Shown: positions 1 through 9,471 of the stretch, in pieces
How positions within the stretch are numbered: the first letter of the stretch is position 1
How the letters are laid out: each line of letters starts with the position of its first letter
Origin: Myxococcales bacterium
GTDB taxonomy: Bacteria > Myxococcota > Myxococcia > Myxococcales > Anaeromyxobacteraceae
DNA: 12,071 nt
Direction of reading: 5' to 3'
Assembly: GCA_021848865.1 (NCBI GenBank)
Contig: JAJZTO010000040.1
Location: 1 to 12,071, forward strand
Notes under the pieces: model-generated
What the model was told of the DNA's origin: nothing
The model's input: only the letters and a program-made list of their open reading frames with translations
The model's database searches: none
Position numbers and translations under genes: made by a program

Positions 1-361
1 GCAGCCGCGCCGCCCACGCCTCCTCGGCGCGCTCCCCGCCCGGCTGCGGCCGCATGCTGACGACGGCGACCACCACCGTCGCCGCCGCGCCGGCGGCCAG
101 GGAGAGGCCCAGCCAGGAGGAGCGGCGCGGCCGGGCCCGCCCGGCCGCCTCCCGCGCCGCGGCCAGCAGGATGCGCTCCCCGCCCGGCTCCGGCTCCGGG
201 CCGAGCTTCCGCATCAGGGCGCGGGTGGCCTCGATCCGCTCGGCGTCGGCGCGGCAGCCGGCGCAGGCGGCGAGGTGCGCCTCCAGCTCGCGCGCCCGAT
301 CGGGGGGCAGCTCGCCGTAGGACCGGTCGAGGAGCAGCTCCCTGGCGGTCTCGTGGTTCAT
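1..361 (-). CDS. Zinc-finger anti-sigma factor (partial, C-terminus off window)
   Basis: This is the probable membrane-bound partner that holds the adjacent ECF sigma factor inactive. About 120 residues are visible. The N-terminal cytoplasmic part has the anti-sigma zinc-finger pattern H-x3-C-x2-C at His29, Cys33 and Cys36, within HLAACAGC, typical of zf-HC2/ZAS proteins. A basic stretch (residues 75-80) is followed by one hydrophobic segment at about 83-103, a likely transmembrane helix with the N-terminus inside. Residues after that would be periplasmic and continue beyond the left edge. The ATG at 361 overlaps the sigma stop codon as ATGA, and a GGAGGG ribosome-binding site lies at 371-376, 9 nt upstream. 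This implies translational coupling and roughly matched amounts of the two proteins. The signal sensed cannot be told from the sequence. Confidence 0.85.
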   Translation of the reverse strand, partial: MNHETARELLLDRSYGELPPDRARELEAHLAACAGCRADAERIEATRALMRKLGPEPEPGGERILLAAAREAAGRARPRRSSWLGLSLAAGAAATVVVAVVSMRPQPGGERAEEAWAARL

Positions 362-969
362 GTCCCGGTGCCCTCCGGCGCGTCGGCCTCGGGGCCGATC
401 CCCATCCCCGCCAGCGCCCGCCGGAGCCCCTCCAGCGCGTAGCGCATCCGGCTCTTCACCGTCGGCGCCGGGACCCCGGTGATCTCGGCGATCTCGGCGA
501 AGGGCACCCCCGCGTACTCGCGGAGCAGGAAGACCTCGCGCTGCTCCTCGGGCAGCGCCGCCAGCGCCGCCTCGAGCCGCGGCCGCAGCAGCGCCCCGTC
601 GGCGGCGCGGTCGGGCCCCGGGCCGCCGTCGGCCATGGCGTCGGCGGGGCTGGCGCCGCCCGGGCCGGGCGCGTCGAGCGGGTCGGTGCGGCGCAGGGAC
701 CGGCGGCGCGCCTCGTCGGCCGCCAGGTTGCGGGCGACGGTGTAGAGCCAGGTCCGGAAGCGGGCCCGCGGTTCCCAGCGCGGGGCGGCGGCGACGACCC
801 GCAGCCAGGTCTCCTGGAGCAGGTCCTCGGCCCGCGGCCGATCGCCGGTGAGCCGGCACAGGAAGGAGAAGGCCGGGCCGCGGTGGCGCCGCAGGAGGAG
901 CTCGAAGGCTCCGGCCTCTCCGCCCTGGAAGCGCAGCATGAGCTGTTCGTCGGTGGCGTCGGTCGGCAC
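358..969 (-). CDS. ECF-type RNA polymerase sigma factor (sigma-70 family)
   Basis: A 203-residue extracytoplasmic-function sigma factor that directs RNA polymerase to a specific promoter set. Region sigma2 spans about residues 21-92, with the core-binding helix around AEDLLQETWLRV (47-58) and the -10 recognition helix around FRTWLYTVARNLAADEARRR (71-90). A Pro/Gly/Ala-rich linker of about 35 residues follows. Region sigma4 spans about 128-188, with a helix-turn-helix at EIAEITGVPAPTVKSRMR (159-176) that should read the -35 element. There is no sigma3 region, as expected for ECF proteins. The start is GTG at 969; no in-frame ATG lies upstream and the Shine-Dalgarno match is weak, so the start is only moderately certain. 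The gene is followed by, and coupled to, its anti-sigma gene. It is divergent from the binding-protein genes, which are possible but unproven targets. Confidence 0.93.
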   Translation of the reverse strand: MPTDATDEQLMLRFQGGEAGAFELLLRRHRGPAFSFLCRLTGDRPRAEDLLQETWLRVVAAAPRWEPRARFRTWLYTVARNLAADEARRRSLRRTDPLDAPGPGGASPADAMADGGPGPDRAADGALLRPRLEAALAALPEEQREVFLLREYAGVPFAEIAEITGVPAPTVKSRMRYALEGLRRALAGMGIGPEADAPEGTGT

Positions 970-1071
970 GGGTACCGCCCGGCCCTGGTGAGGTGAACGT
1001 CCGGGCGCCGGAAGGGATCTGCGGGCATCGTAGCGGAAGGCGAAGCTCCGGGCTCGGGGTGCGGAATTCGC

Positions 1072-1088
1072 CTGACACGACGCGTCAG
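1072..1088. promoter_or_regulatory. Imperfect 17-bp dyad in the sigma / binding-protein intergenic region
   Basis: The sequence CTGACACGACGCGTCAG has perfect 5-bp arms (CTGAC/GTCAG), and the CG pairs inside them also match. It lies near the middle of the 245-bp divergent region (970-1214), about 100 bp upstream of the sigma start and 127 bp upstream of the first binding-protein start. Position and symmetry suit an operator for a dimeric regulator, but no consensus is recognised. Confidence 0.3.
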
Positions 1089-1108
1089 CGATCGTCGAAG
1101 CGCAGGAA

Positions 1109-1138
1109 TTTCGTGGGGTGCGCCCCCTACGCTACACT
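1109..1138 (+). promoter_or_regulatory. Possible promoter for the binding-protein gene pair
   Basis: TACACT at 1133-1138 matches four of six positions of a -10 box. A weak -35-like TTTCGT lies at 1109-1114, 18 bp upstream. The spacer contains a short GC dyad, GGGGTGCGCCCC, at 1115-1126. The motif GGAATT at 1105-1110 resembles an ECF -35 box and recurs at 1063-1068, but no clear ECF -10 box stands at the right distance from either copy. It is a weak candidate; a start here would give a leader of about 70 nt. Confidence 0.25.
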
Positions 1139-1200
1139 TCGCGGAAGCAGCCATTTCCACCTGCGGCCGCGACGCGCACCCCCTCCGCTGCGCGCGCCGC

Positions 1201-1207
1201 GAAGGAG
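1201..1207 (+). promoter_or_regulatory. Ribosome-binding site that fixes the start of the first binding-protein gene
   Basis: GAAGGAG ends 7 nt before the ATG at 1215. It supports that start over the in-frame codons further upstream back to 993, whose translation is low-complexity and unlike any binding protein. Confidence 0.85.
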
Positions 1208-1214
1208 CGCACTC

Positions 1215-2531
1215 ATGGCAGGGCCGTCGCAGCCCACCCCCCCGCCGCGCGCCGGCCTGGGTTCACGGCGCATCGAGCTGGTCCTCATCGGGCTGGTCTC
1301 CGCCCTGGTGGCGGGCGTCGCCGTCTTCGCCATGCGCTACGCGCGCACCACCGGCGGCGAGAGCCGCCCCGCCGAGGGCCCGGTGGTGGCCGCGCCCGTC
1401 CCGCCGGCCCCGGCCGTCGGCCTCTCCGACACCGAGATCGTCTTCGGGATGGCCTCGCCCTTCAGCGGCGCCAACAAGGAGACCGGCCGCGACCTGAAGG
1501 CCGGCTACGACGCGGCCTTCGCCGCGGTGAACGCCGCCGGCGGCGTCCACGGCCGGAAGCTGAGGCTGGTGGCGCTCGACGACGGCTACGAGCCGGAGCG
1601 CACCAAGGGCGCGATGAAGGACCTGGTGGAGGACCGGAAGGTCTTCGGCATCGTCGGCAACTACGGCACCGCCACCGCCGAGGTCGCCATCCCCTACTGC
1701 GTGGCGCACAAGATGCTCTTCTACGCCCCGTACACCGGCGCCGCGGTCTCGCGGAAGACGCCGCCCGACCGGTACGTGTTCAACTTCCGGCCCTCCTACG
1801 CCGAGGAGACCGGCGCGGCGGTCCGCTACCTGATCCAGGTGCGCCGGGTGGCCCCCGAGGAGATCGCCGTCTTCGCCCAGGAGGACGCCTTCGGCGACGC
1901 CGGCTTCCAGGGCGTGGTGGCGGCGCTGGCGCCGTTCAAGCGGGCCGAGGGCCAGATCCTCCGGGTGGGCTACAAGCGGAACAGCGCCGACGTGGACGAG
2001 GCGGTGGCCCGGCTCCAGAAGGACGCGCCCCGGCTCAAGGCGGTGGTGATGGTCGCCACCTACATGGCGGCGGCCCGCTTCATCGAGAAGGTGCGAGACC
2101 TCGGGCTCGACCTGATCATCACCAACCCCTCGGTGGTGAACGCCACGCAGCTGGCGGAGGAGCTGGTGCCGCTCGGCCCCAAGGTGGTCTCGGACGTGGT
2201 GGTGACCCAGGTGGTCCCGCTGCCCACCAGCCAGTCCACGGCGGTGATGAAGTACCGCGAGGCGCTGCAGGGGCTCGGCTCGGCCGATCTCCCCGACTTC
2301 GCCTCGCTGGAGGCCTACATCGCGGCCAACGTGCTCATCGAGGGGCTGCGCCGCGCCGGCCGCGGGCTCACCACCGAGAAGCTGGTGGAGGCGCTGGAGG
2401 GCATCCAGGGGCTGGACCTGGGCATCGGCACGCCGCTGGGCTTCTCCCGGGTCGACCACCAGGCCTCCCACAAGATCTGGGGGACCCTGCTCGAGCCCTC
2501 CGGGAAGTACCGGCCCATCGAGCTGGACTGA
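1215..2531 (+). CDS. Membrane-anchored periplasmic amino-acid-type binding protein (Peripla_BP_6)
   Basis: A 438-residue type I periplasmic binding protein of the Leu/Ile/Val-binding (Peripla_BP_6) family, which clamps a small ligand between two lobes. Residues 1-19 are Pro-rich and end in SRR. Residues 21-40 form one hydrophobic helix without a convincing signal-peptidase site, so it is probably an uncleaved anchor with the N-terminus inside. Residues 44-69 are a Pro/Ala linker. The binding domain runs from about 70 to the end, with family signatures FGMASPFSG (77-85), AGGVHGRKL, LDDGYEP and a GT-TA ligand-pocket loop (GNYGTATAEVA). It is the first of a tandem pair, 4 bp before the second copy. 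No permease or ATPase gene is nearby, so it may be an orphan sensor or serve a transporter elsewhere. The ligand is unknown; an amino acid is the family-based guess. Confidence 0.88.
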   Translation: MAGPSQPTPPPRAGLGSRRIELVLIGLVSALVAGVAVFAMRYARTTGGESRPAEGPVVAAPVPPAPAVGLSDTEIVFGMASPFSGANKETGRDLKAGYDAAFAAVNAAGGVHGRKLRLVALDDGYEPERTKGAMKDLVEDRKVFGIVGNYGTATAEVAIPYCVAHKMLFYAPYTGAAVSRKTPPDRYVFNFRPSYAEETGAAVRYLIQVRRVAPEEIAVFAQEDAFGDAGFQGVVAALAPFKRAEGQILRVGYKRNSADVDEAVARLQKDAPRLKAVVMVATYMAAARFIEKVRDLGLDLIITNPSVVNATQLAEELVPLGPKVVSDVVVTQVVPLPTSQSTAVMKYREALQGLGSADLPDFASLEAYIAANVLIEGLRRAGRGLTTEKLVEALEGIQGLDLGIGTPLGFSRVDHQASHKIWGTLLEPSGKYRPIELD

Positions 2532-3726
2532 CGCCATGCGCACCGTTCCGTGGCTCCCGGCGGTGGCGCTGGCGCTGTCCGCCCTGGCGGCCCCGGCCGC
2601 CGCCCAGGTCCGGGGCGTGACCGACGGCGAGGTCACCTTCGGGATGTGCGCGCCCTTCTCCGGCGCGGCCCGCGAGCTGGGGCGGGGGATGCGCACCGGC
2701 TTCGAGCTGGCCTTCGCGGCCGCCAACGAGGCCGGCGGCGTCCACGGGCGCAAGCTGAAGCTGGAGGCCCTCGACGACGGCTACGAGCCGGACCGGGCCA
2801 AGGCCTGCATGAAGGAGCTGGTGGAGAACCGCAAGGTCTTCGCCATCGCCGGCAACGTCGGCACGCCCACCGCGGCGGTGGCCATGCCCTACGCCGTCGA
2901 CCACAAGGTGCTCTTCTACGGCGCCTTCACCGGCGCGGCGCTGCTGCGGGAGGACCCGCCGGCCCGCTACGTCTTCAACTACCGGTGCAGCTACGCCGAG
3001 GAGACGGCGGCGGTGGTCCGCTACCTGGTCGAGGTCAAGCGGCTCAAGCCCTCCCAGATCGCGGTCTTCGCCCAGGACGACGCCTACGGCGACGCCGGCT
3101 ACGCCGGGGTGGCCCACCAGGTGCGCCGCTACGGCTTCGACTCCGCCCGGCTGCTGCGCGTCGGCTACAAGCGCAACACCGCCGACGTGGGCGAGGCGGC
3201 CCGCGAGATCCTGAAGAACCGGGCGCGGGCCCAGGCCATCGTCATGGTCCCGACCTACAAGGCGGCGGCCCGGTTCATCGAGTCGGTGGTGAACGGCGGC
3301 TTCAAGCCGACCTTCACCAGCGTCTCCTTCGTGGGGGCCACCGCGCTCGCCGACGAGCTGCGCGCCCTGGGCGGGAAGTACGCCGACGGGGTGATCGTCA
3401 CCCAGACGGTGCCGCTCCCCAGCTCGCAGGCCACCGCCATCATCCGCTACCGGGAGCTGCTGAAGCGCTTCTCCCCGGCGGACGAGCCCGACTTCGTGTC
3501 GCTGGAGGGGTACATCGCCGGGACCGTCCTGGTGGAGGCGCTGCGCCGCACCGGCCGCGCGCTCGACACCGAGCGGCTGGTGGACACCCTGGAGACCATC
3601 CGCGGGCTCGACCTGGGCATCGGCACGCCCGTCAACTTCGGCCCCTCGGAGCACCAGGGCTCCCACAAGGTGTGGGGCACGGTGCTCGACGCCCGGGCCG
3701 TCTACAGGACCATCGACCTCGAGTAG
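1422..3726 (+). repeat. Tandem gene duplication, two 1110-bp units
   Basis: Units 1422-2531 and 2617-3726 are each exactly 370 codons including the stop and align codon for codon without indels. DNA identity remains visible, for example across the AGGVHGRKL...DDGYEP blocks near 1540-1600 and 2730-2790. The sequences before each unit (membrane anchor versus signal peptide) are unrelated. Confidence 0.85.
2536..3726 (+). CDS. Secreted periplasmic amino-acid-type binding protein (Peripla_BP_6), paralogue
   Basis: A 396-residue paralogue of the upstream gene, from the same Peripla_BP_6 family. A classical signal peptide covers residues 1-23: a short basic start, a hydrophobic core, and APAAA before Gln24, a good signal-peptidase I site. 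The mature protein should be free in the periplasm. From Val28 to the end, its 369 residues align without a gap to the upstream protein, with roughly half or more identical by eye. Shared landmarks are APFSG, AGGVHGRKL, LDDGYEP, the GNVGTPTAAVA pocket loop, AVFAQDDAYGDAG and RGLDLGIGTP. It carries three cysteines in the first half of the fold (in FGMCAPF, KACMKEL and YRCSYAEE) that the paralogue lacks. The ATG lies 4 bp after the previous stop with only a weak Shine-Dalgarno match, so translation is probably coupled. The ligand is unknown. Confidence 0.9.
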   Translation: MRTVPWLPAVALALSALAAPAAAQVRGVTDGEVTFGMCAPFSGAARELGRGMRTGFELAFAAANEAGGVHGRKLKLEALDDGYEPDRAKACMKELVENRKVFAIAGNVGTPTAAVAMPYAVDHKVLFYGAFTGAALLREDPPARYVFNYRCSYAEETAAVVRYLVEVKRLKPSQIAVFAQDDAYGDAGYAGVAHQVRRYGFDSARLLRVGYKRNTADVGEAAREILKNRARAQAIVMVPTYKAAARFIESVVNGGFKPTFTSVSFVGATALADELRALGGKYADGVIVTQTVPLPSSQATAIIRYRELLKRFSPADEPDFVSLEGYIAGTVLVEALRRTGRALDTERLVDTLETIRGLDLGIGTPVNFGPSEHQGSHKVWGTVLDARAVYRTIDLE

Positions 3727-3733
3727 GGCGGCG

Positions 3734-3759
3734 GCCCGCCGCGGGACCGTCCGGCGGGC
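3734..3759. terminator. Hairpin between convergent genes, possible bidirectional terminator
   Basis: GCCCGCCG (3734-3741) pairs perfectly with CGGCGGGC (3752-3759) around a 10-nt loop. It sits 7 bp after the stop of the second binding-protein gene and just before the stop of the convergent CoA-ligase gene. There is no T-run on either strand, so it is a hairpin of the kind seen at high-GC gene ends rather than a canonical intrinsic terminator. Confidence 0.45.
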
Positions 3760-3760
3760 G

Positions 3761-5089
3761 CTACCCGGGCGCCGGCCCGCGCCGGTGATCCAGCACCCGG
3801 CGGGCCTTCCCCGGCGAGCGCTCCAGGGTCCCCGGCGCCACCAGCTCCACCGCCATGCGGATGCCGGTGACGGCCTGGATCTCGTGGTCGATGCGGTCGC
3901 GCAGCGACACCATCCGGCGCATCTCGTCGGAGAGGTTCTCGGCCCGGATCTCGACCTTGACCACCGCCTCGTCCATGGTCCCGGGCCGCGCCACCTCGAT
4001 GAGGTAGTGGGGCGCCGTCCCCTCGACCCGGAGCAGCGCCTCCTCCACCTGCGAGGGGTAGACGTTCACGCCCCGGATGACGAGCATGTCGTCGGAGCGG
4101 CCGACGATGCGCCCGAGCCGCGCCCCGGTCCGGCCGCAGGGGCACGGGCCCCGCTCCACCGCGGCGATGTCGCGGGTCCGGTAGCGCAGCACCGGCATCG
4201 CCTCGCGGGTGAGGGTGGTGAAGACCAGCTCGCCCGGCCGGCCGTCCGGCACCGGCCGCAGCGTCGCCGGGTCCAGCACCTCCAGCAGGAAGTGGTCCTC
4301 GGCCACGTGCATGCCGCCGCGGGCCCGGCACTCGCCGGCGACCCCCGGGCCGATCACCTCGGAGAGGCCGTAGTTGTTGAAGGCCTCGATGCCGAGCTGC
4401 CGCTCCAGCTCGCCGCGCATCTCCTCGGTCCAGGGCTCGCCGCCGAAGTGGCCGAAGCGCAGCCCCAGCCCCGCCGGGTCCTTCCCCAGCCCGCGCGCCA
4501 CCTCGGCGACGTGCAGGGCGTAGGAGGGGGTGCAGACCAGCGCCTCGGGCCGCAGGTCCTCGAGCAGCATCACCTGGCGCGGGGTGTTGCCCCCCGCCGC
4601 CGGGATCACCGCCGCCCCCACCCGCTCGATGCCCTGGTGCAGGCCGAAGCCGCCGGTGAACAGGCCGTAGCCGAAGGCGACGTGGACCAGGTGCTCGGGG
4701 CGCAGGCCACCGGCCACCAGCACGCGGGCCACCAGCCCGGCCCAGGTGTCGAGGTCGCGCGCGGTGTAGGCCACGAAGGTCGGCCGCCCGGTGGTGCCGG
4801 AGGAGCCGTGGATGCGCGCCAGCGCCGAGCGGGGCACCGCCAGGAAGCCGAGCGGGTAGTGGTCCCGCAGGTCCTGCTTGGTGGTGAGCGGGAGGCGGTC
4901 GAGCTCGTCGAGCCCGCCGAAGCCGGCCGGGTCGACGCCCCGGCGGGCCAGGGCCGCGGCGTAGAAGGGCACCGCGGCCGCGCGGGCCACCGCCTGGCGC
5001 AGCCGCTGGTCCTGGAGGCGGCGCAGCGCGCCCCGCTCCAGCCGCTCGGCCGGGTCGTGGCAGCGCTCCTCCGGATCCCGCGAGGCCAC
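3761..5089 (-). CDS. paaK: Phenylacetate-CoA ligase family protein (AMP-forming)
   Basis: A 442-residue cytoplasmic AMP-forming acyl/aryl-CoA ligase. Known members join phenylacetate or related aryl acids to CoA through an acyl-adenylate, using ATP. The adenylate-forming motifs are all present: Ser/Thr/Gly loop SSGTTGRP (96-103), YGLSE (240-244), YRTRD (303-307), GRSDDMLVIRG (330-340) opening the C-terminal domain, and the catalytic lysine Lys428 in SPGKARRV. The family's CPCGR motif is at 316-320. Length is normal. The start is GTG at 5089, 6 bp after the ACT gene stop; its Shine-Dalgarno sequence is weak, but the N-terminus fits the family. It is the last gene of the nifJ-ACT-paaK operon. 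Pairing with an ACT protein is common for this subfamily beside 2-oxoacid:ferredoxin oxidoreductases. The substrate may be an aryl or other short acid rather than phenylacetate itself. Confidence 0.9.
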   Translation of the reverse strand: MASRDPEERCHDPAERLERGALRRLQDQRLRQAVARAAAVPFYAAALARRGVDPAGFGGLDELDRLPLTTKQDLRDHYPLGFLAVPRSALARIHGSSGTTGRPTFVAYTARDLDTWAGLVARVLVAGGLRPEHLVHVAFGYGLFTGGFGLHQGIERVGAAVIPAAGGNTPRQVMLLEDLRPEALVCTPSYALHVAEVARGLGKDPAGLGLRFGHFGGEPWTEEMRGELERQLGIEAFNNYGLSEVIGPGVAGECRARGGMHVAEDHFLLEVLDPATLRPVPDGRPGELVFTTLTREAMPVLRYRTRDIAAVERGPCPCGRTGARLGRIVGRSDDMLVIRGVNVYPSQVEEALLRVEGTAPHYLIEVARPGTMDEAVVKVEIRAENLSDEMRRMVSLRDRIDHEIQAVTGIRMAVELVAPGTLERSPGKARRVLDHRRGPAPG

Positions 5090-5095
5090 CGGCCG

Positions 5096-5536
5096 CTACG
5101 CCCTCAGCGCCAGCAGCCCCTCCGGCTCCAGCACCTGGACGCCGCGGAGCCGCAGGACCTGGAGGGCCTCCTCGGGCCGCTCGAACCGGAACAGGAGCGC
5201 CGCCTGGCCCGCGGCGGAGCGGACCGGGAAGGCGTACATGTACTCGACGCCCAGGCCGGCCTCCTCCAGGTGGCCCAGCAGCTCGGCCAGGGCGCCGGCC
5301 CGGTCGGCGATGGCCACCGGCACCACCTCGGTGACGTTGACCACCATGCCGGCCTGCTGCAGCACGGCGCGGGCCCGCTCCCAGTCGCGCACGATGAGGC
5401 GGAGGATGCCGAACTGGGCGGTGTCGGCGAGCGACAGGGTGAGGATGTCGATGCCGGCGTCGGCCAGCGCCCGGCAGGGGGCGCGGAGCTGGCCGGGCCG
5501 GTTCTCCAGGAAGAGCGACAGCTGGCGGAGCATCAT
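5096..5536 (-). CDS. Tandem ACT-domain regulatory protein
   Basis: A 146-residue stand-alone protein made of two ACT domains, at about residues 4-68 and 73-140. Each begins with the typical strand-turn sequence, ENRPGQL (11-17) and ADRAGALAEL (78-87). In other ACT proteins the glycine in this turn contacts a bound amino acid. No catalytic domain is present. ACT domains usually sense amino acids, and proteins of this kind are often encoded beside phenylacetate-CoA ligases, where they may tune the ligase or pathway; that role is inferred. The gene lies 13 bp after nifJ and 6 bp before paaK, so it is certainly co-transcribed with them. Two adjacent ATG codons (5536 and 5533) could each be the start. 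Neither has a strong ribosome-binding site, which suggests coupling to nifJ translation. Confidence 0.85.
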   Translation of the reverse strand: MMLRQLSLFLENRPGQLRAPCRALADAGIDILTLSLADTAQFGILRLIVRDWERARAVLQQAGMVVNVTEVVPVAIADRAGALAELLGHLEEAGLGVEYMYAFPVRSAAGQAALLFRFERPEEALQVLRLRGVQVLEPEGLLALRA

Positions 5537-5549
5537 GGCCGGGCGCCGA

Positions 5550-9149
<3,600 letters not shown>

Positions 9150-9192
9150 GCTGCCTCCGTTGCTCGGCCGGGTCGGGCGCGGCCGCGTGGGA

Positions 9193-9224
9193 CCCCGGCA
9201 GGGCGCAAGGCCTGCGCTCCGGGG
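9193..9224 (-). promoter_or_regulatory. Strong hairpin in the nifJ upstream leader
   Basis: Read on the minus strand, CCCCGG and CCGGGG form a 6-bp outer stem. GCGCA and TGCGC form a 5-bp inner stem around the loop GGCCT, with a 1-by-4 internal loop between the stems. It ends 43 nt before the nifJ start codon. There is no T-run, so it is not an intrinsic terminator. It could affect mRNA stability or translation, or merely reflect GC content. Confidence 0.35.
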
Positions 9225-9300
9225 ATGCGGATGCCGCCGGGGTGTGCAAGCTGCGGGCCCCGTCGCGGAAAGGGCTCAGGTGTCGTTCAAAGGGGGTCGG

Positions 9301-9331
9301 AGTCTAGCAGATCGGCGCCGGCCCCGATCAA
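9301..9331 (-). promoter_or_regulatory. Candidate nifJ promoter with 19-bp spacer and internal dyad
   Basis: On the minus strand, TTGATC (9326-9331) resembles a -35 box and TAGACT (9301-9306) a -10 box, preceded by TGC as in an extended -10. The spacer is 19 bp, longer than the usual 17. A 20-bp inverted repeat, GATCGG-N8-CCGATC (9310-9329), overlaps the -35 box and fills most of the spacer. This layout resembles promoters controlled by MerR-type regulators. Transcription would start near 9294, giving a leader of about 145 nt. Confidence 0.35.
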
Positions 9332-9471
9332 CCCGGGTGGCCGCCGACCGGGCGCTCCGCTTGATCCCGCGCAAGCCTGGCGCGCGGGGTGAACGGCCGC
9401 TGACGCTGCCGGCCGGGCGCCCGGGCGAGGCCTTGCCAGCCTCCCCGGCGCCACCCAGACTCGCCTCGACC

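Larger units (their letters stand above)
9150..9471. other. 322-bp divergent intergenic region between nifJ and the aminotransferase gene
   Basis: The region holds the nifJ ribosome-binding site, the leader hairpin, the candidate minus-strand promoter and its dyad. GATCAA (9326-9331) and TTGATC (9361-9366) form a further spaced inverted repeat. I see no convincing promoter or Shine-Dalgarno sequence for the plus-strand aminotransferase gene, and no small gene with coding character. Confidence 0.6.

Noticed and set aside
993..1214. In-frame upstream extension of the first binding-protein gene
   Set aside because: The ribosome-binding site at 1201-1207 and the start of protein-like sequence favour ATG 1215; the upstream part overlaps probable promoter elements.
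1263..2753. Long minus-strand open frame opposite the first binding-protein gene
   Set aside because: Low-complexity antisense shadow with no recognisable domain; the similar frame at 2368-3666 opposite the second copy merely mirrors the duplication.
9193..9224. Reading the leader hairpin as an intrinsic terminator
   Set aside because: No T-run follows it on either strand and no gene ends nearby.
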